Assembly: GCA_031421935.1 (NCBI GenBank)
Contig: JANOPQ010000205.1
Coordinates: 1-43,868 of the forward strand
Direction of reading: 5' to 3'
DNA: 43,868 bases
DNA from: JAJTFW01 sp031421935
GTDB lineage: Bacteria; Bacteroidota; Bacteroidia; AKYH767-A; OLB10
This document shows positions 25,801 to 32,354 of this stretch, one piece after another. Made by a program: the position numbers and the translations under genes. Each line of letters begins with the position of its first letter. Position 1 is the first letter of the stretch. The notes under the pieces were generated by a model that searched no databases, was not told the DNA's origin, and worked only from the letters and a program-made list of their open reading frames with translations.

Positions 25801-26590
25801 ACAAACTTTGCAATGCAACGAAAGGAAGAAAAATTCGATTGATATTATTTTTTTCTATGTAATTTAAAAGTACGGGTGCATTCAATCTTTCTTCATCGCC
25901 AATTAAACAGATGCAACCACCATCACACCAAGTACTAAATATTTCTTGGAAATGCACATCAAAACTAACAGGTGCAAATTGGAGGGTCCGCCCTTCGTCA
26001 TGAACTCCGGTTTGGTGCAACTGCCAATCTATCAAATTCAACAGCGCTTTGTGTGGCATCTTTACCCCTTTTGGCTGACCAGTTGATCCGGAGGTAAAAA
26101 GGACATAGGCGGCTTGATCTTTATCAATATTAAAATCGGGGTTTGTCCCTTCATTTTCTTTGTTTATGGATTGAATATCAATAATTTGATATTTCCCTTG
26201 AGGTAATTTTTTTCCGAGGGAAGGAGTGCTCACCATGACTGAAATCTTACTGATTTCGGCCATGTATTGAAGTCGCTCCATCGGATAGTCTATATCGAAA
26301 GGCACATAAGCAGCTCCAGCCTTCAATATTCCCAAAATAGCTACCATGAGGTCACAAGAACGCTCTAAACAGACGCCAACAAAACCATCTTTTACACCTT
26401 TGATTTGTCCCAAATGATGGGCTAAAGCATTTGCTTGGTTATTTAATTCTGCATAACTAAGCGACCGATTTCCATGCAAAACAGCCTGCCTATCAGGATG
26501 TTGTACTGCCCTGGCTTCTACTTGTGAATGGATATTTTTAAAAGTTGACATGTGGTGTATCGGGCGACAGTCTGATTTTATGTCGGGCAA
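19883..26590 (-). CDS. hybrid NRPS-PKS, A(Pro-type)-PCP-KS-AT-ACP-aminotransferase
   Basis: This 2235-residue loading plus extension protein contains: adenylation (20-520), code by eye DVQFIAHVVK, proline type; PCP LGGNS with S563; ketosynthase (628-1055) with C800, H936 and H976; acyltransferase (1152-1450) with GHS S1247 and HAFH at 1343-1346, the malonyl-CoA form; ACP LGLDS with S1573; a Pro/Gln-rich linker (1612-1710); and a class III PLP aminotransferase (1755-2180) with FDEVITG and PLP lysine K2010. There is no KR, DH or ER, so the beta-ketone should be transaminated, as in iturin/mycosubtilin and microcystin synthases. The tail (2200-2231, PPIPGAMLGKNPDGSPGWFV) resembles the linker between AMT and C domains in fused synthases. 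Met14 (26551, MSTFKNIHSQVEARA) fits family N-termini better than the first Met. Confidence 0.95.
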   Translation of the reverse strand: MPDIKSDCRPIHHMSTFKNIHSQVEARAVQHPDRQAVLHGNRSLSYAELNNQANALAHHLGQIKGVKDGFVGVCLERSCDLMVAILGILKAGAAYVPFDIDYPMERLQYMAEISKISVMVSTPSLGKKLPQGKYQIIDIQSINKENEGTNPDFNIDKDQAAYVLFTSGSTGQPKGVKMPHKALLNLIDWQLHQTGVHDEGRTLQFAPVSFDVHFQEIFSTWCDGGCICLIGDEERLNAPVLLNYIEKNNINRIFLPFVALQSLCELSKKTNANLSCLHEVITAGEQLQVTPAIIDFFNRIPHCKLFNHYGPTETHVVTSYLLEGAPSTWPLLPPIGKSIQHSEVYLLDEKGKPVKDGEEGELFASGLCLADGYLNRDDLTKERFTSNPFNTSEKLYKTGDLAKKLPDGNIQYLGRIDGQVKVRGYRIELGEIEVALGRFKNVIQAAATVREDKPGEKKLVGYLVFEKGHELHVKDVRTFLQTMLPDYMMPSAIVQLEDLPRTPSGKIDRKSLPIPDTKRPELGIPYVAAENEIQKLLCQLWSTLLNIEPIGINDNFFDLGGNSLLALQSVALLKIEHAIDLSVIKVYQYPTIAALSASIDGKENNKSLKKDMEARAKARHQKGTQSVQDAIAVIGMSLRFPGADTVDQFWDNLKNGIESIRFFSPEELDPSLPSDLVNDPNYVRARGVIKDAKGFDAAFFQMNPNVAKVTDPQQRVFLELAWNALEHSGYSPNRYDGLIGVFAGMGNSTYYLNNVLPNTDAVRRVGSFLAMTQNEKDYIATRVAYELNLKGLAVSVHTACSTSLTAIAQACNSLWNRECDMVLAGGSAITSPVNSGQRYEEGAMYSNDGHTRTFDDGARGTVFSDGAGIVVLKRYEDAIADGDTVYAVVRGVALNNDGSDKGSFTAPSVDGQSAVISMAQAMAGVEASSISYVETHGTATPLGDPIEIEGLTKAFREHTDKNQYCALGSVKTNFGHLTAAAGVAGFIKTVLALHHKEIPRNLFYENANSQIDFAKTPFYVNDKHNAWNTDLLPRRAGISSFGVGGTNAHVILEEAPQAVPSGISRSKQLIALSAKTETALALRKEELKEYLKTHPKISLADLSYTLQKGRHDFPHRWFVATENIEDAIQQLEQSDNKRSAKQHFTQQANGVVFMFPGQGSQYVGMGTALYRDEIIFKDAVDRCNEILEPILGRDLRTLLFAKDGDADAEKLLKQTYYTQPALFTIGYSLAQLWMSWGIQPKALIGHSIGEFVAATIAGVFSLEDALTVVANRGKMMQSCPEGGMLSVRLPEEAILPLLNDKISIAAVNGPQLCVVAGPHEEIATLQQKWEAEEVICKALHTSHAFHSPMMDPIVEPFAAIVRKARLHAPKIPILSTVTKKWMTDGEATDPMYWANHLRAAVRFAEGVKAIWTDEPKYIMLELGPRNTASTLARQQAIDPKSQKAVSSLGDHSLNDAEWTNMISAIGQLWLNGITIDLNTFYGLEKRQRIALPGYPFEHKEFWLDPPLQGGFNLIQENNINNTPEIITTQLSSAMPQRKERLIKEISEILEEASGIELEGADLDAGFVELGLDSLFLTQIALTLTKKYNTKVTFRQLNEDLSSLNTLSSYLDQLLPAEMAAPMPPPVSSRTTSNPQQQGPSIMPTGNLNAGNGNLQWLITQQLQVMQQQLQMMSGQAPMPFAVPSTLPNLAPNANTSFLQNETPFVNEEEENELKKPFGAVARIEKLTNNQFTIDQQKWLSAFIDAYNERTKKSKEYTQEHRSHLADPRVVTGFKPHLKEVTYQPVVNRSLGSKIWDIDGNEYLDVLNGFGSNMFGHNPPFIVEALQEQLQKGYELGPQHELAGEVAKMICELTNYDRAGFCNTGSEAVLGAIRIARTVTGRSTIICFNGSYHGINDEVILRGTKKLKSIPAAAGIMPEAVQNMLVLDYGTPEALAIIKERAHEIAAVLVEPVQSRRADFHPKEFLQEVRKITTDAGSLLIFDEVITGFRTLPGGAQQFFNVKADLGTYGKVVGGGMPIGVIAGKREYMDALDGGHWQYGDKSVPEIGVTYFAGTFVRHPFALAAAKAVLLRMKEKGQALQESLTNNTTRLAREINTYCEHLKTNFHIVHFGSLFKPKYNSDMHNIDLLFLILRHKGIHIYDGFPCFLTEAHTQEDIDTIIYKFKEALLEIVELGFIPGDTNGQKVNGKSSIAHTSFNANNPPIPGAMLGKNPDGSPGWFVPDPSRPGKYLKLNNN

Positions 26591-26641
26591 CCGAGCTATA
26601 TTTTACTCACAATAAAGGTAAAAGTTTCAGCAATACGTAGA

Positions 26642-26675
26642 CAAAACTACATTTATTTACAGGGGAATATTACAA
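26642..26675 (-). promoter_or_regulatory. promoter of the NRPS-PKS operon
   Basis: On the - strand TTG (26675-26673), a 23-nt spacer and TAGTTTTG (26649-26642) fit the Bacteroidota consensus. The expected start near 26635 leaves a leader of about 45 or 85 nt depending on which ATG is used. Confidence 0.55.
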
Positions 26676-26682
26676 TTAACCC

Positions 26683-26899
26683 AAAAAAGTCTAATGACTT
26701 TTTTGCCCTACGGGCTGACGATTGATTTTGAAGCAATAATTCAGATCAAGTTGTTAAAACGAAATTAAGAATTGCTTCAAAATCAATGTCAGGGTTAATC
26801 CCGACAATTCATTGATTTATCAATGAATTCGTCGCCCTGCGGGTTTCTGATCCCGACCAAAGCTTCGGGGCACAATTGTCATTTCTAATGACAATTGTG
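26683..26899. repeat. chain of consecutive hairpins
   Basis: Four perfect inverted repeats lie in a row: AAAAAAGTC-TAAT-GACTTTTTT (26683-26704); 17-bp arms ATTGATTTTGAAGCAAT at 26721-26737 and 26771-26787 around a 33-base loop; AATTCATTGAT-TT-ATCAATGAATT (26806-26829); and CACAATTGTCATT-TCT-AATGACAATTGTG (26871-26899). Short GC-rich hairpins stand between them: GCCC-TAC-GGGC (26705-26715), an imperfect one at 26788-26805, CCC-TGC-GGG near 26834-26842, and CCCGA...TCGGG near 26852-26869. It resembles a REP cluster. Confidence 0.85.
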
Positions 26900-26984
26900 G
26901 GATTAAATCAATGAATTGGTGTTTATTTTGTTTTGAACTTATTTGTTTATCAAATTGTGGGTCAAAATGGCAGTTTTTATCCTT

Positions 26985-27000
26985 TGGCAAGCATATTGAC
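26985..27000 (+). promoter_or_regulatory. sigma-54-like -24/-12 site upstream of htpG
   Basis: TGGCAAGCATATTGAC fits TGGCAC-N5-TTGCA with GG and TTG at the right spacing, but A replaces C in the -12 GC. Upstream, GGTCAAAATGGCAG (26970-26983) is a degenerate inverted repeat that could bind an activator. The alternative TATCCTTTG at 26978-26986 is a -7 element with one extra base. Confidence 0.4.
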
Positions 27001-27044
27001 TCGTGGTGAAACTCATTAAAAAGCAAAATAAATTAAAGATAGAT

Positions 27045-28871
27045 ATGACAAATCCAACAGGCAAAATTAATGTACAAACGGAAAATATTTTTCCGATCAT
27101 CAAGAAATTTCTATACAGTGATCACGAGATTTTTTTAAGGGAATTGGTGGCGAATGCTGTTGATGCAACTCAAAAATTTAGTGCGCTCAATCGCATGGCG
27201 GAGAAACCTGTGGAGTCAGGAGAACTATATGTTGAAGTAAAGATCGATAAAGAAAACAAGACCTTGCATGTGATTGATCGTGGCGTAGGAATGACGGGTG
27301 AAGAAGTGGAGAAATACATCAACCAAATTGCATTCAGTGGTGCCGAAGAATTTGTGAATAAGTACAAAGATGAGTCGGGTGCGCAACTCATCGGAAAGTT
27401 TGGACTTGGATTTTACTCTGCATTTATGGTTTCGGATCATGTTGCATTGCACTCACGTTCATGGCTAGCCGAAGAAGGAGATGCAGTGCGTTGGACCTGC
27501 GATGGAAGTCCATCTTACAACATGGAAAAATTAGCGAAGAACGATCGTGGTACCGAAGTAATTCTAGCCATCAATGACGATTCATTGGAGTTTTTAGAGC
27601 CTGCTCGCATTCGCACTTTGTTGAATAAATACTGTGGATTTCTTCCTGTTGAAATTCGTTTCGAAGGAGAGAAAATAAACAATACAGCACCAGCTTGGGT
27701 CAAGAAACCTACGGAGTTAACGGACGAAGATTACAAGGCATTTTACAAAGAATTATATCCTTTCGCCGAAGAACCTTTGTTTTGGATTCATCTCAATGTA
27801 GACTTCCCTTTTAATTTAACTGGAATTTTGTACTTTCCGAAATTGAAAAAGAATTTAGAAGTTCAAAAAAATAAAATTCAATTATACTGCCGACAAGTAT
27901 TTGTGACGGATGCAGTAGAAGGAATTGTTCCCGACTTCCTTACTTTGTTACATGGTGTTATCGACTCACCGGATATTCCATTAAATGTATCCAGAAGTTA
28001 TTTGCAAAGTGATTCGAATGTAAAGAAAATCAGCAATCACATTTTGAAAAAAGTAGCTGACAAATTAGAGGAATTGTTTAAAGAAAACCGAAATGATTTT
28101 GAAGCGAAGTGGGATGATATTGGTGTCTTTATTAAGTATGGAATGTTGAGCGAAGAAAAATTCTTCGAGCGCGCCAATAAATTTTGTTTGTTAAAGAACG
28201 TCGATAAAAAATATTTCACATTCGAAGAATACCGAAATCTAATCAGCCTCAACCAAGAGGACAAAGACAAAAAAGTTATATATCTCTATACTACGAATCC
28301 TGAAGATCAATATGCATACATCAATTCTGCGAAGAAAAAAGGGTATGATGTTTTGTGGATGGATGGTGTTATTGATACACACTTTGTAAATTTTATTGAG
28401 CAAAAATTGGAGAATGGAAGCTTTGCTCGAGTAGATGCGGATACCATCGATAAGCTCATCGCTAAAGAGGAAAGTCGGATCTCTAAACTCACGGAAGAGG
28501 AGCAAACGCAATTGAAAGAGTTGGTAGAGACCGTAGTGAATAAGGAAACGTATCATGTGAGTGTTGCCTCATTATCCGAAGACGACGCTCATATCGTTCT
28601 GACACGTCCCGAGTTCATGCGTCGAATGAAAGAAATGTCGGCGAGTGGCGGAGGAAGTTATTCCTTTATGGGTGAAATGCCTGACCAATATAACATGGTT
28701 TTAAATAGTAATCACCCATTCGTAGGTAAAATTTTGGGCGAAACAGACGCTGCACTAAAAGCAAGTTTAATGCAACAAGCAGTAGACTTGGCTTTGCTCA
28801 ATCAAGGATTATTAAAAGGGGAAGCTCTTTCCGATTTCACAAAAAGAAGTATTGATTTACTAAATAAGTAA
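27045..28871 (+). CDS. htpG: molecular chaperone HtpG (Hsp90)
   Basis: This 608-residue ATP-dependent chaperone has an N-terminal GHKL ATPase domain with E33, N37 and D40 in RELVANAVDA, DRGVGM (78-83) and GKFGLGFYSAF (117-127). The middle domain contains the conserved DSPDIPLNVSRSYLQSD with the catalytic-loop arginine, followed by the C-terminal dimerisation domain. I chose ATG 27045 (MTNPTGKINVQTENIFP); a GTG at 27003 would add 14 poorly conserved residues. A strong terminator follows. As a heat-shock chaperone it probably has regulated expression, in line with the unusual site upstream. Confidence 0.97.
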   Translation: MTNPTGKINVQTENIFPIIKKFLYSDHEIFLRELVANAVDATQKFSALNRMAEKPVESGELYVEVKIDKENKTLHVIDRGVGMTGEEVEKYINQIAFSGAEEFVNKYKDESGAQLIGKFGLGFYSAFMVSDHVALHSRSWLAEEGDAVRWTCDGSPSYNMEKLAKNDRGTEVILAINDDSLEFLEPARIRTLLNKYCGFLPVEIRFEGEKINNTAPAWVKKPTELTDEDYKAFYKELYPFAEEPLFWIHLNVDFPFNLTGILYFPKLKKNLEVQKNKIQLYCRQVFVTDAVEGIVPDFLTLLHGVIDSPDIPLNVSRSYLQSDSNVKKISNHILKKVADKLEELFKENRNDFEAKWDDIGVFIKYGMLSEEKFFERANKFCLLKNVDKKYFTFEEYRNLISLNQEDKDKKVIYLYTTNPEDQYAYINSAKKKGYDVLWMDGVIDTHFVNFIEQKLENGSFARVDADTIDKLIAKEESRISKLTEEEQTQLKELVETVVNKETYHVSVASLSEDDAHIVLTRPEFMRRMKEMSASGGGSYSFMGEMPDQYNMVLNSNHPFVGKILGETDAALKASLMQQAVDLALLNQGLLKGEALSDFTKRSIDLLNK

Positions 28872-28891
28872 GCAATCGTAATTCAATCAGG

Positions 28892-28925
28892 GTGGTGAAA
28901 GCAATGGCTTTCACCACACTTTTTT
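28892..28925 (+). terminator. rho-independent terminator of htpG
   Basis: GTGGTGAAAGC-AATG-GCTTTCACCAC is a perfect 11-bp stem (28892-28917), followed by ACTTTTTT. Confidence 0.92.
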
Positions 28926-29105
28926 ATATAAATACTATTCAGCCATTGGCAAACGTTTGTATTCGACTAGAAGCGTTTATTATACGACTATTCAAAATCA
29001 GTGCATTACTTTTGTCATCATCAAACCGAAAATAAATTTATTAACAAAATAACATTCTCAGGTAAAATTTAGGAAGAATGGAGTGAATAATACTTCTTAA
29101 TTATT

Positions 29106-29113
29106 ACCTTTGA
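29106..29113 (+). promoter_or_regulatory. -7 element TACCTTTG of the DUF3127 gene
   Basis: TACCTTTG lies 21 nt before the ATG. No TTG is present at the usual -33 distance. Confidence 0.5.
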
Positions 29114-29134
29114 ATTCTAAACGAATCAAGCATT

Positions 29135-29518
29135 ATGAGTCTCGAAATTACAGCAAAATTAATTAGTTCCCTTCCGGAACAGACAGGATCAGGAAAAAAT
29201 GGTCCTTGGGTGAAGCAAGATTTTATCGTGGAAACGGAAGATCAGTATCCAAAGAAAATATGTATGAGTGCATGGGGTGACTTGGTGAAGCAATTCAACG
29301 GGTATGCCATGGGTTCTCGCCTTAAAATTTCTTTTCGTGTTGAATCACGCGAATACAATGGTCGTTGGTACACCGACGTTCGTCCTTGGAAAGCAGTTGT
29401 TGATGGCTCTGTAGCCGCAAGTCCTGCAGCGATGGATGCACCTGCAAACTTTGCTACTTCTGGTAACGAACAAAGTCAACCTGCTGCTACTTCTGTAGAA
29501 GATGATTTACCATTTTAA
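29135..29518 (+). CDS. DUF3127 protein, SSB-like OB fold
   Basis: This 127-residue protein is found mainly in Bacteroidota. Residues 1-90 form the DUF3127 region (GKNGPWVKQDFIVETEDQYPKKICMSAWGD ... SREYNGRWYTDVRPWKA), an OB-fold type. A flexible Ala/Ser-rich linker (91-120) leads to the acidic tail EDDLPF. In single-stranded DNA-binding protein the DDDIPF tip recruits repair and replication partners, so an SSB-like role is plausible, but that is inference. It has its own promoter element and terminator. Confidence 0.88.
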   Translation: MSLEITAKLISSLPEQTGSGKNGPWVKQDFIVETEDQYPKKICMSAWGDLVKQFNGYAMGSRLKISFRVESREYNGRWYTDVRPWKAVVDGSVAASPAAMDAPANFATSGNEQSQPAATSVEDDLPF

Positions 29519-29590
29519 TAAATGAGAAAGTCGCAATTAAGTAGTGAATTGCAACCACAATAATTACACAATCAAACCATAGATTAAAAG

Positions 29591-29616
29591 CCCCGTCTGC
29601 TAAAGATGGGGTTTTT
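29591..29616 (+). terminator. rho-independent terminator of the DUF3127 gene
   Basis: CCCCGTC (29591-29597) and GATGGGG (29605-29611) form a 7-bp stem with one G-T pair, followed by TTTTT. Confidence 0.85.
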
Positions 29617-29727
29617 GCTTTTGATGGAAATGGTAAACTACTTTATTCAATCGCATGAAATTACTCATGCATTCCGAAAGGAACCTCACTGCATTTTATT
29701 ATTTTTACCAAAGAAATAATTAATGTT

Positions 29728-31887
29728 ATGATAATGAAAAGAAGAATTCTCCTGATTGTTTTATTGTTCTCAACTGTTTTTTCCTCCGCAGATGAAGGCA
29801 TGTGGTTGCCTCAACTTTTGCAACAAATGAATGCCGCAGAAATGCGACTGAAAGGCCTACAAATTCCGATTGAGGAAATTTATAGCGCGAATAAGAATAG
29901 CTTGAAGGATGCAGTTGTTCTTTTTGGTGGTGGTTGCACAGGTGAAATTATTTCTGCGCAAGGATTAATGTTGACCAATCATCATTGTGGTTTCGGACAA
30001 ATTCAAGAGCATAGCACTCTTGAACATAATTATTTGAGAGATGGATTTTGGGCCATGACCATGAAAGAGGAGTTACCGTGTCCCGGATTAACAGCAACGT
30101 TTATTATTCGCATGGAAGATGTGACAACATCTTTTACGAAAGCACTTGAAAATTTAACCGAGGAGCAACGAAATGCAAAGATTAAAGAAATTTCCGCTTC
30201 TCTCGAGAAGAAAGCCATTGAAGGAACCCATTATGAAGCACGTGTTCGACAATTTTATTCGGGCAATGAATTTATTTTAATTGTTTCGGAAACCTTTAAT
30301 GATGTACGTTTGGTAGGCGCTCCTCCTTCATCCATTGGAAAGTTTGGCGGTGATACCGACAATTGGATGTGGCCTCGACACACAGGCGATTTTTCTATGT
30401 TTAGAGTGTATGCAGGAAAAGATAATAAGCCCGCGGAATACAGTACTGAGAATGTCCCTTTTGTTCCTCGTCATTTCTTTTCAATTTCTACCAAAGGGGT
30501 TCAGCAAGATGATTTCACTATGGTATATGGTTTTCCTGGACGAACTCAGGAATATATTTCTTCTTATCAAGTAAGTACCATTGTTGAAGTAACCAATCCT
30601 AATCGAATCAAAGTTCGTACTGCGCGTTTGGACGTGATGGGGGAATCGATGAGAAGCAGTGAAGCCTTGCACTTGAAGTATGCCGATAAGCAAAGTGGAG
30701 TGAGCAATGCATGGAAGAAATGGAAAGGAGAGAGCAAAGGCTTGTTGGCAGCAAAAGGACTAGAGAAGAAACAAGCCTTCGAAATTGATTTTAAATCATG
30801 GTATTCGAAGTCGGATGCGCTGAGTAAAAAGTATGCCATGGTTTTACCTTCTATTGAAACACTTTATAAAAACACTCGACCCTATTTATCAGCGAACGAT
30901 TATTATGCAGAAGCTGCCTTTGGTATTGAACTGATTAGTTATGCGATGGGCTTAAAGAATTTAGTGGAGATGACGCTTTCAGAAAAACCAGATACTGCAA
31001 AAATTAGAGTGGAGGCAGAAGCGTATAAAGTAGGAGTAGCTGGCTATTTTAAAGACTACGATATGAATACCGATCGTAAGATGATGGCTACATTGCTTAA
31101 AATATTTGACGAGGGTGTTGCTGATTCATTGAAGCCCGAATATTTTACGGTACTGCGTAAACGTTATCATTCAGATTTTGTGAAATTAGCGGATGCAATT
31201 TTTGCGAAAAGCGATTTGGATGAGGAGGAAGAGATGGCAGAGGTGTTCGTTAAATTTGGAAAGTCGAGTGCAAAGGAAATTAAATCAGATCCTGCGTATC
31301 AATTGGCCGATGCATTATTGACATTCTATCGAAGTCGTGTTGCTGATAAAGTAAAATCTTTTAATGCCGAATTGACGTTGTTGAATAGATTGTATATGGA
31401 AGGACAAAAGGAGATGCAGCCTGAGAAAAAATTGTATCCCGATGCCAACAGTACACTTCGTTTGGCTTATGGACAAGTGCGCGGTTATGAAGCACGCGAT
31501 GCGGTTTATTTTAATTTCCAAACCGATTTAGATGGCATCATGGAGAAATACATTCCCGGTGATGAAGAATTTGATTTACCGACACGCTTAGTTGAATTAC
31601 ATAAATCGAAAGACTATGGTCGCTACGGAGTGAACGGAACAGTGCCTGTTGCATTCATCGCTACCAATCATACTACAGGTGGTAATTCGGGAAGTCCGGT
31701 ATTAAATGCAAAAGGAAATTTAATTGGCACCAATTACGATCGCGTTTGGGAAGGTACCATGAGTGATATTTTATTTAATCCAGAGATTTGTAGAAACATC
31801 ACTTTAGATATTCGATATACATTATTCATCGTCGATAAGTTTGCAGGAGCAAAACGATTGATTGAGGAAATGGACTTAGTGGATTAA
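29728..31887 (+). CDS. S46 family dipeptidyl-peptidase, DPP11-type (Asp/Glu-specific)
   Basis: This 719-residue exopeptidase removes dipeptides from peptide N-termini in the periplasm. A signal peptide spans about 1-20, and mature DEGMWLPQLL is typical for S46. The triad lies in TNHHCGFG (H85/H86), WPRHTGD (D221) and TGGNSGSP (S654). R672 in YDRVWEGTMSD corresponds to Arg673 of Porphyromonas DPP11, which selects Asp or Glu at P1, whereas DPP7 enzymes have Gly there. The sequence thus predicts acidic specificity. Met1 or Met3 (29734) may be used. No operon partner is seen; the following DNA is repeats. Confidence 0.94.
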   Translation: MIMKRRILLIVLLFSTVFSSADEGMWLPQLLQQMNAAEMRLKGLQIPIEEIYSANKNSLKDAVVLFGGGCTGEIISAQGLMLTNHHCGFGQIQEHSTLEHNYLRDGFWAMTMKEELPCPGLTATFIIRMEDVTTSFTKALENLTEEQRNAKIKEISASLEKKAIEGTHYEARVRQFYSGNEFILIVSETFNDVRLVGAPPSSIGKFGGDTDNWMWPRHTGDFSMFRVYAGKDNKPAEYSTENVPFVPRHFFSISTKGVQQDDFTMVYGFPGRTQEYISSYQVSTIVEVTNPNRIKVRTARLDVMGESMRSSEALHLKYADKQSGVSNAWKKWKGESKGLLAAKGLEKKQAFEIDFKSWYSKSDALSKKYAMVLPSIETLYKNTRPYLSANDYYAEAAFGIELISYAMGLKNLVEMTLSEKPDTAKIRVEAEAYKVGVAGYFKDYDMNTDRKMMATLLKIFDEGVADSLKPEYFTVLRKRYHSDFVKLADAIFAKSDLDEEEEMAEVFVKFGKSSAKEIKSDPAYQLADALLTFYRSRVADKVKSFNAELTLLNRLYMEGQKEMQPEKKLYPDANSTLRLAYGQVRGYEARDAVYFNFQTDLDGIMEKYIPGDEEFDLPTRLVELHKSKDYGRYGVNGTVPVAFIATNHTTGGNSGSPVLNAKGNLIGTNYDRVWEGTMSDILFNPEICRNITLDIRYTLFIVDKFAGAKRLIEEMDLVD

Positions 31888-32196
31888 CAGAGTGAGAAAC
31901 AGAGTGAGAGCGAGGATTACAGAGTGAGAGCGAGGAAAATACAGAGCGAGAAACAATGTGAGTGCGATAATACAGCGCGAGAATTAGAGTGAGTACGGAG
32001 AATTGTAGGTAGTGCTTCGCTTTCACACTCTTTCTGTTTCTGCAAATGCTTCCCACGAGTTCCCTCGGTCAGTAAGGACAGAGTGAGTCCCGATAGCTAT
32101 CGGGAGAGTGTGAGTGCGAGGAGTATTAGATAGAGCTGCGCTCTCAAACTCTTTCTGTTTCTGTATCTGCTGCCCTCGAGTTCCCTTGTGCAGCAA
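31888..32196. repeat. GAGTGAGAG word repeats plus an imperfect 121-bp-period duplication
   Basis: From the peptidase stop to about 32000 the DNA consists of AGAGTGAGAGCGAGG and ACAGAGCGAGAA variants. Then a segment of about 78 bases (31998-32075, containing CACTCTTTCTGTTTCTG and GAGTTCCCT) recurs diverged at 32119-32196. A perfect 18-bp palindrome stands between the two. No gene is supported between 31888 and 32354. Confidence 0.8.
32088..32105. repeat. dispersed 18-bp palindrome, copy 6
   Basis: A perfect TCCCGATAGCTATCGGGA sits inside the GAGTGAG repeat; the reading GAGTGAG-palindrome-GAGTGTGAGTG suggests insertion into the repeat. Confidence 0.9.
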
Positions 32197-32319
32197 TTAA
32201 AACTAACCCCTAATTGTTTTGCTGTCCACGAATTCTATCTGGCAGCGATAAAAGTGAATTTAGTTACGAATGCTTAGAGTATTGTGAGAGATTATATGGA
32301 AAGGAAGTCGATTATTATA

Positions 32320-32350
32320 TTGCTTTGTTGTAAGAAAAATTATATATTTG
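32320..32350 (+). promoter_or_regulatory. promoter of the DUF433/DUF5615 pair
   Basis: TTG (32320-32322), a 20-nt spacer and TATATTTG (32343-32350) fit the Bacteroidota consensus exactly. The ATG follows only 4 nt after the -7 element, so the mRNA should be leaderless or nearly so. Confidence 0.65.
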
Positions 32351-32354
32351 TTTT

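Larger units (their letters stand above)
26591..27044. other. divergent control region between the biosynthetic operon and htpG
   Basis: No gene is supported here. The region holds the operon promoter (26642-26675), the hairpin chain (26683-26899) and the htpG upstream site (26985-27000). A GTG-started extension of htpG from 27003 is open but not convincing. Confidence 0.7.

Noticed and set aside
26683..26899. Hairpin chain as integron attC sites or a riboswitch
   Set aside because: No integrase or cassette pattern is seen, and no known riboswitch core was recognised; it is reported only as an unexplained structure.
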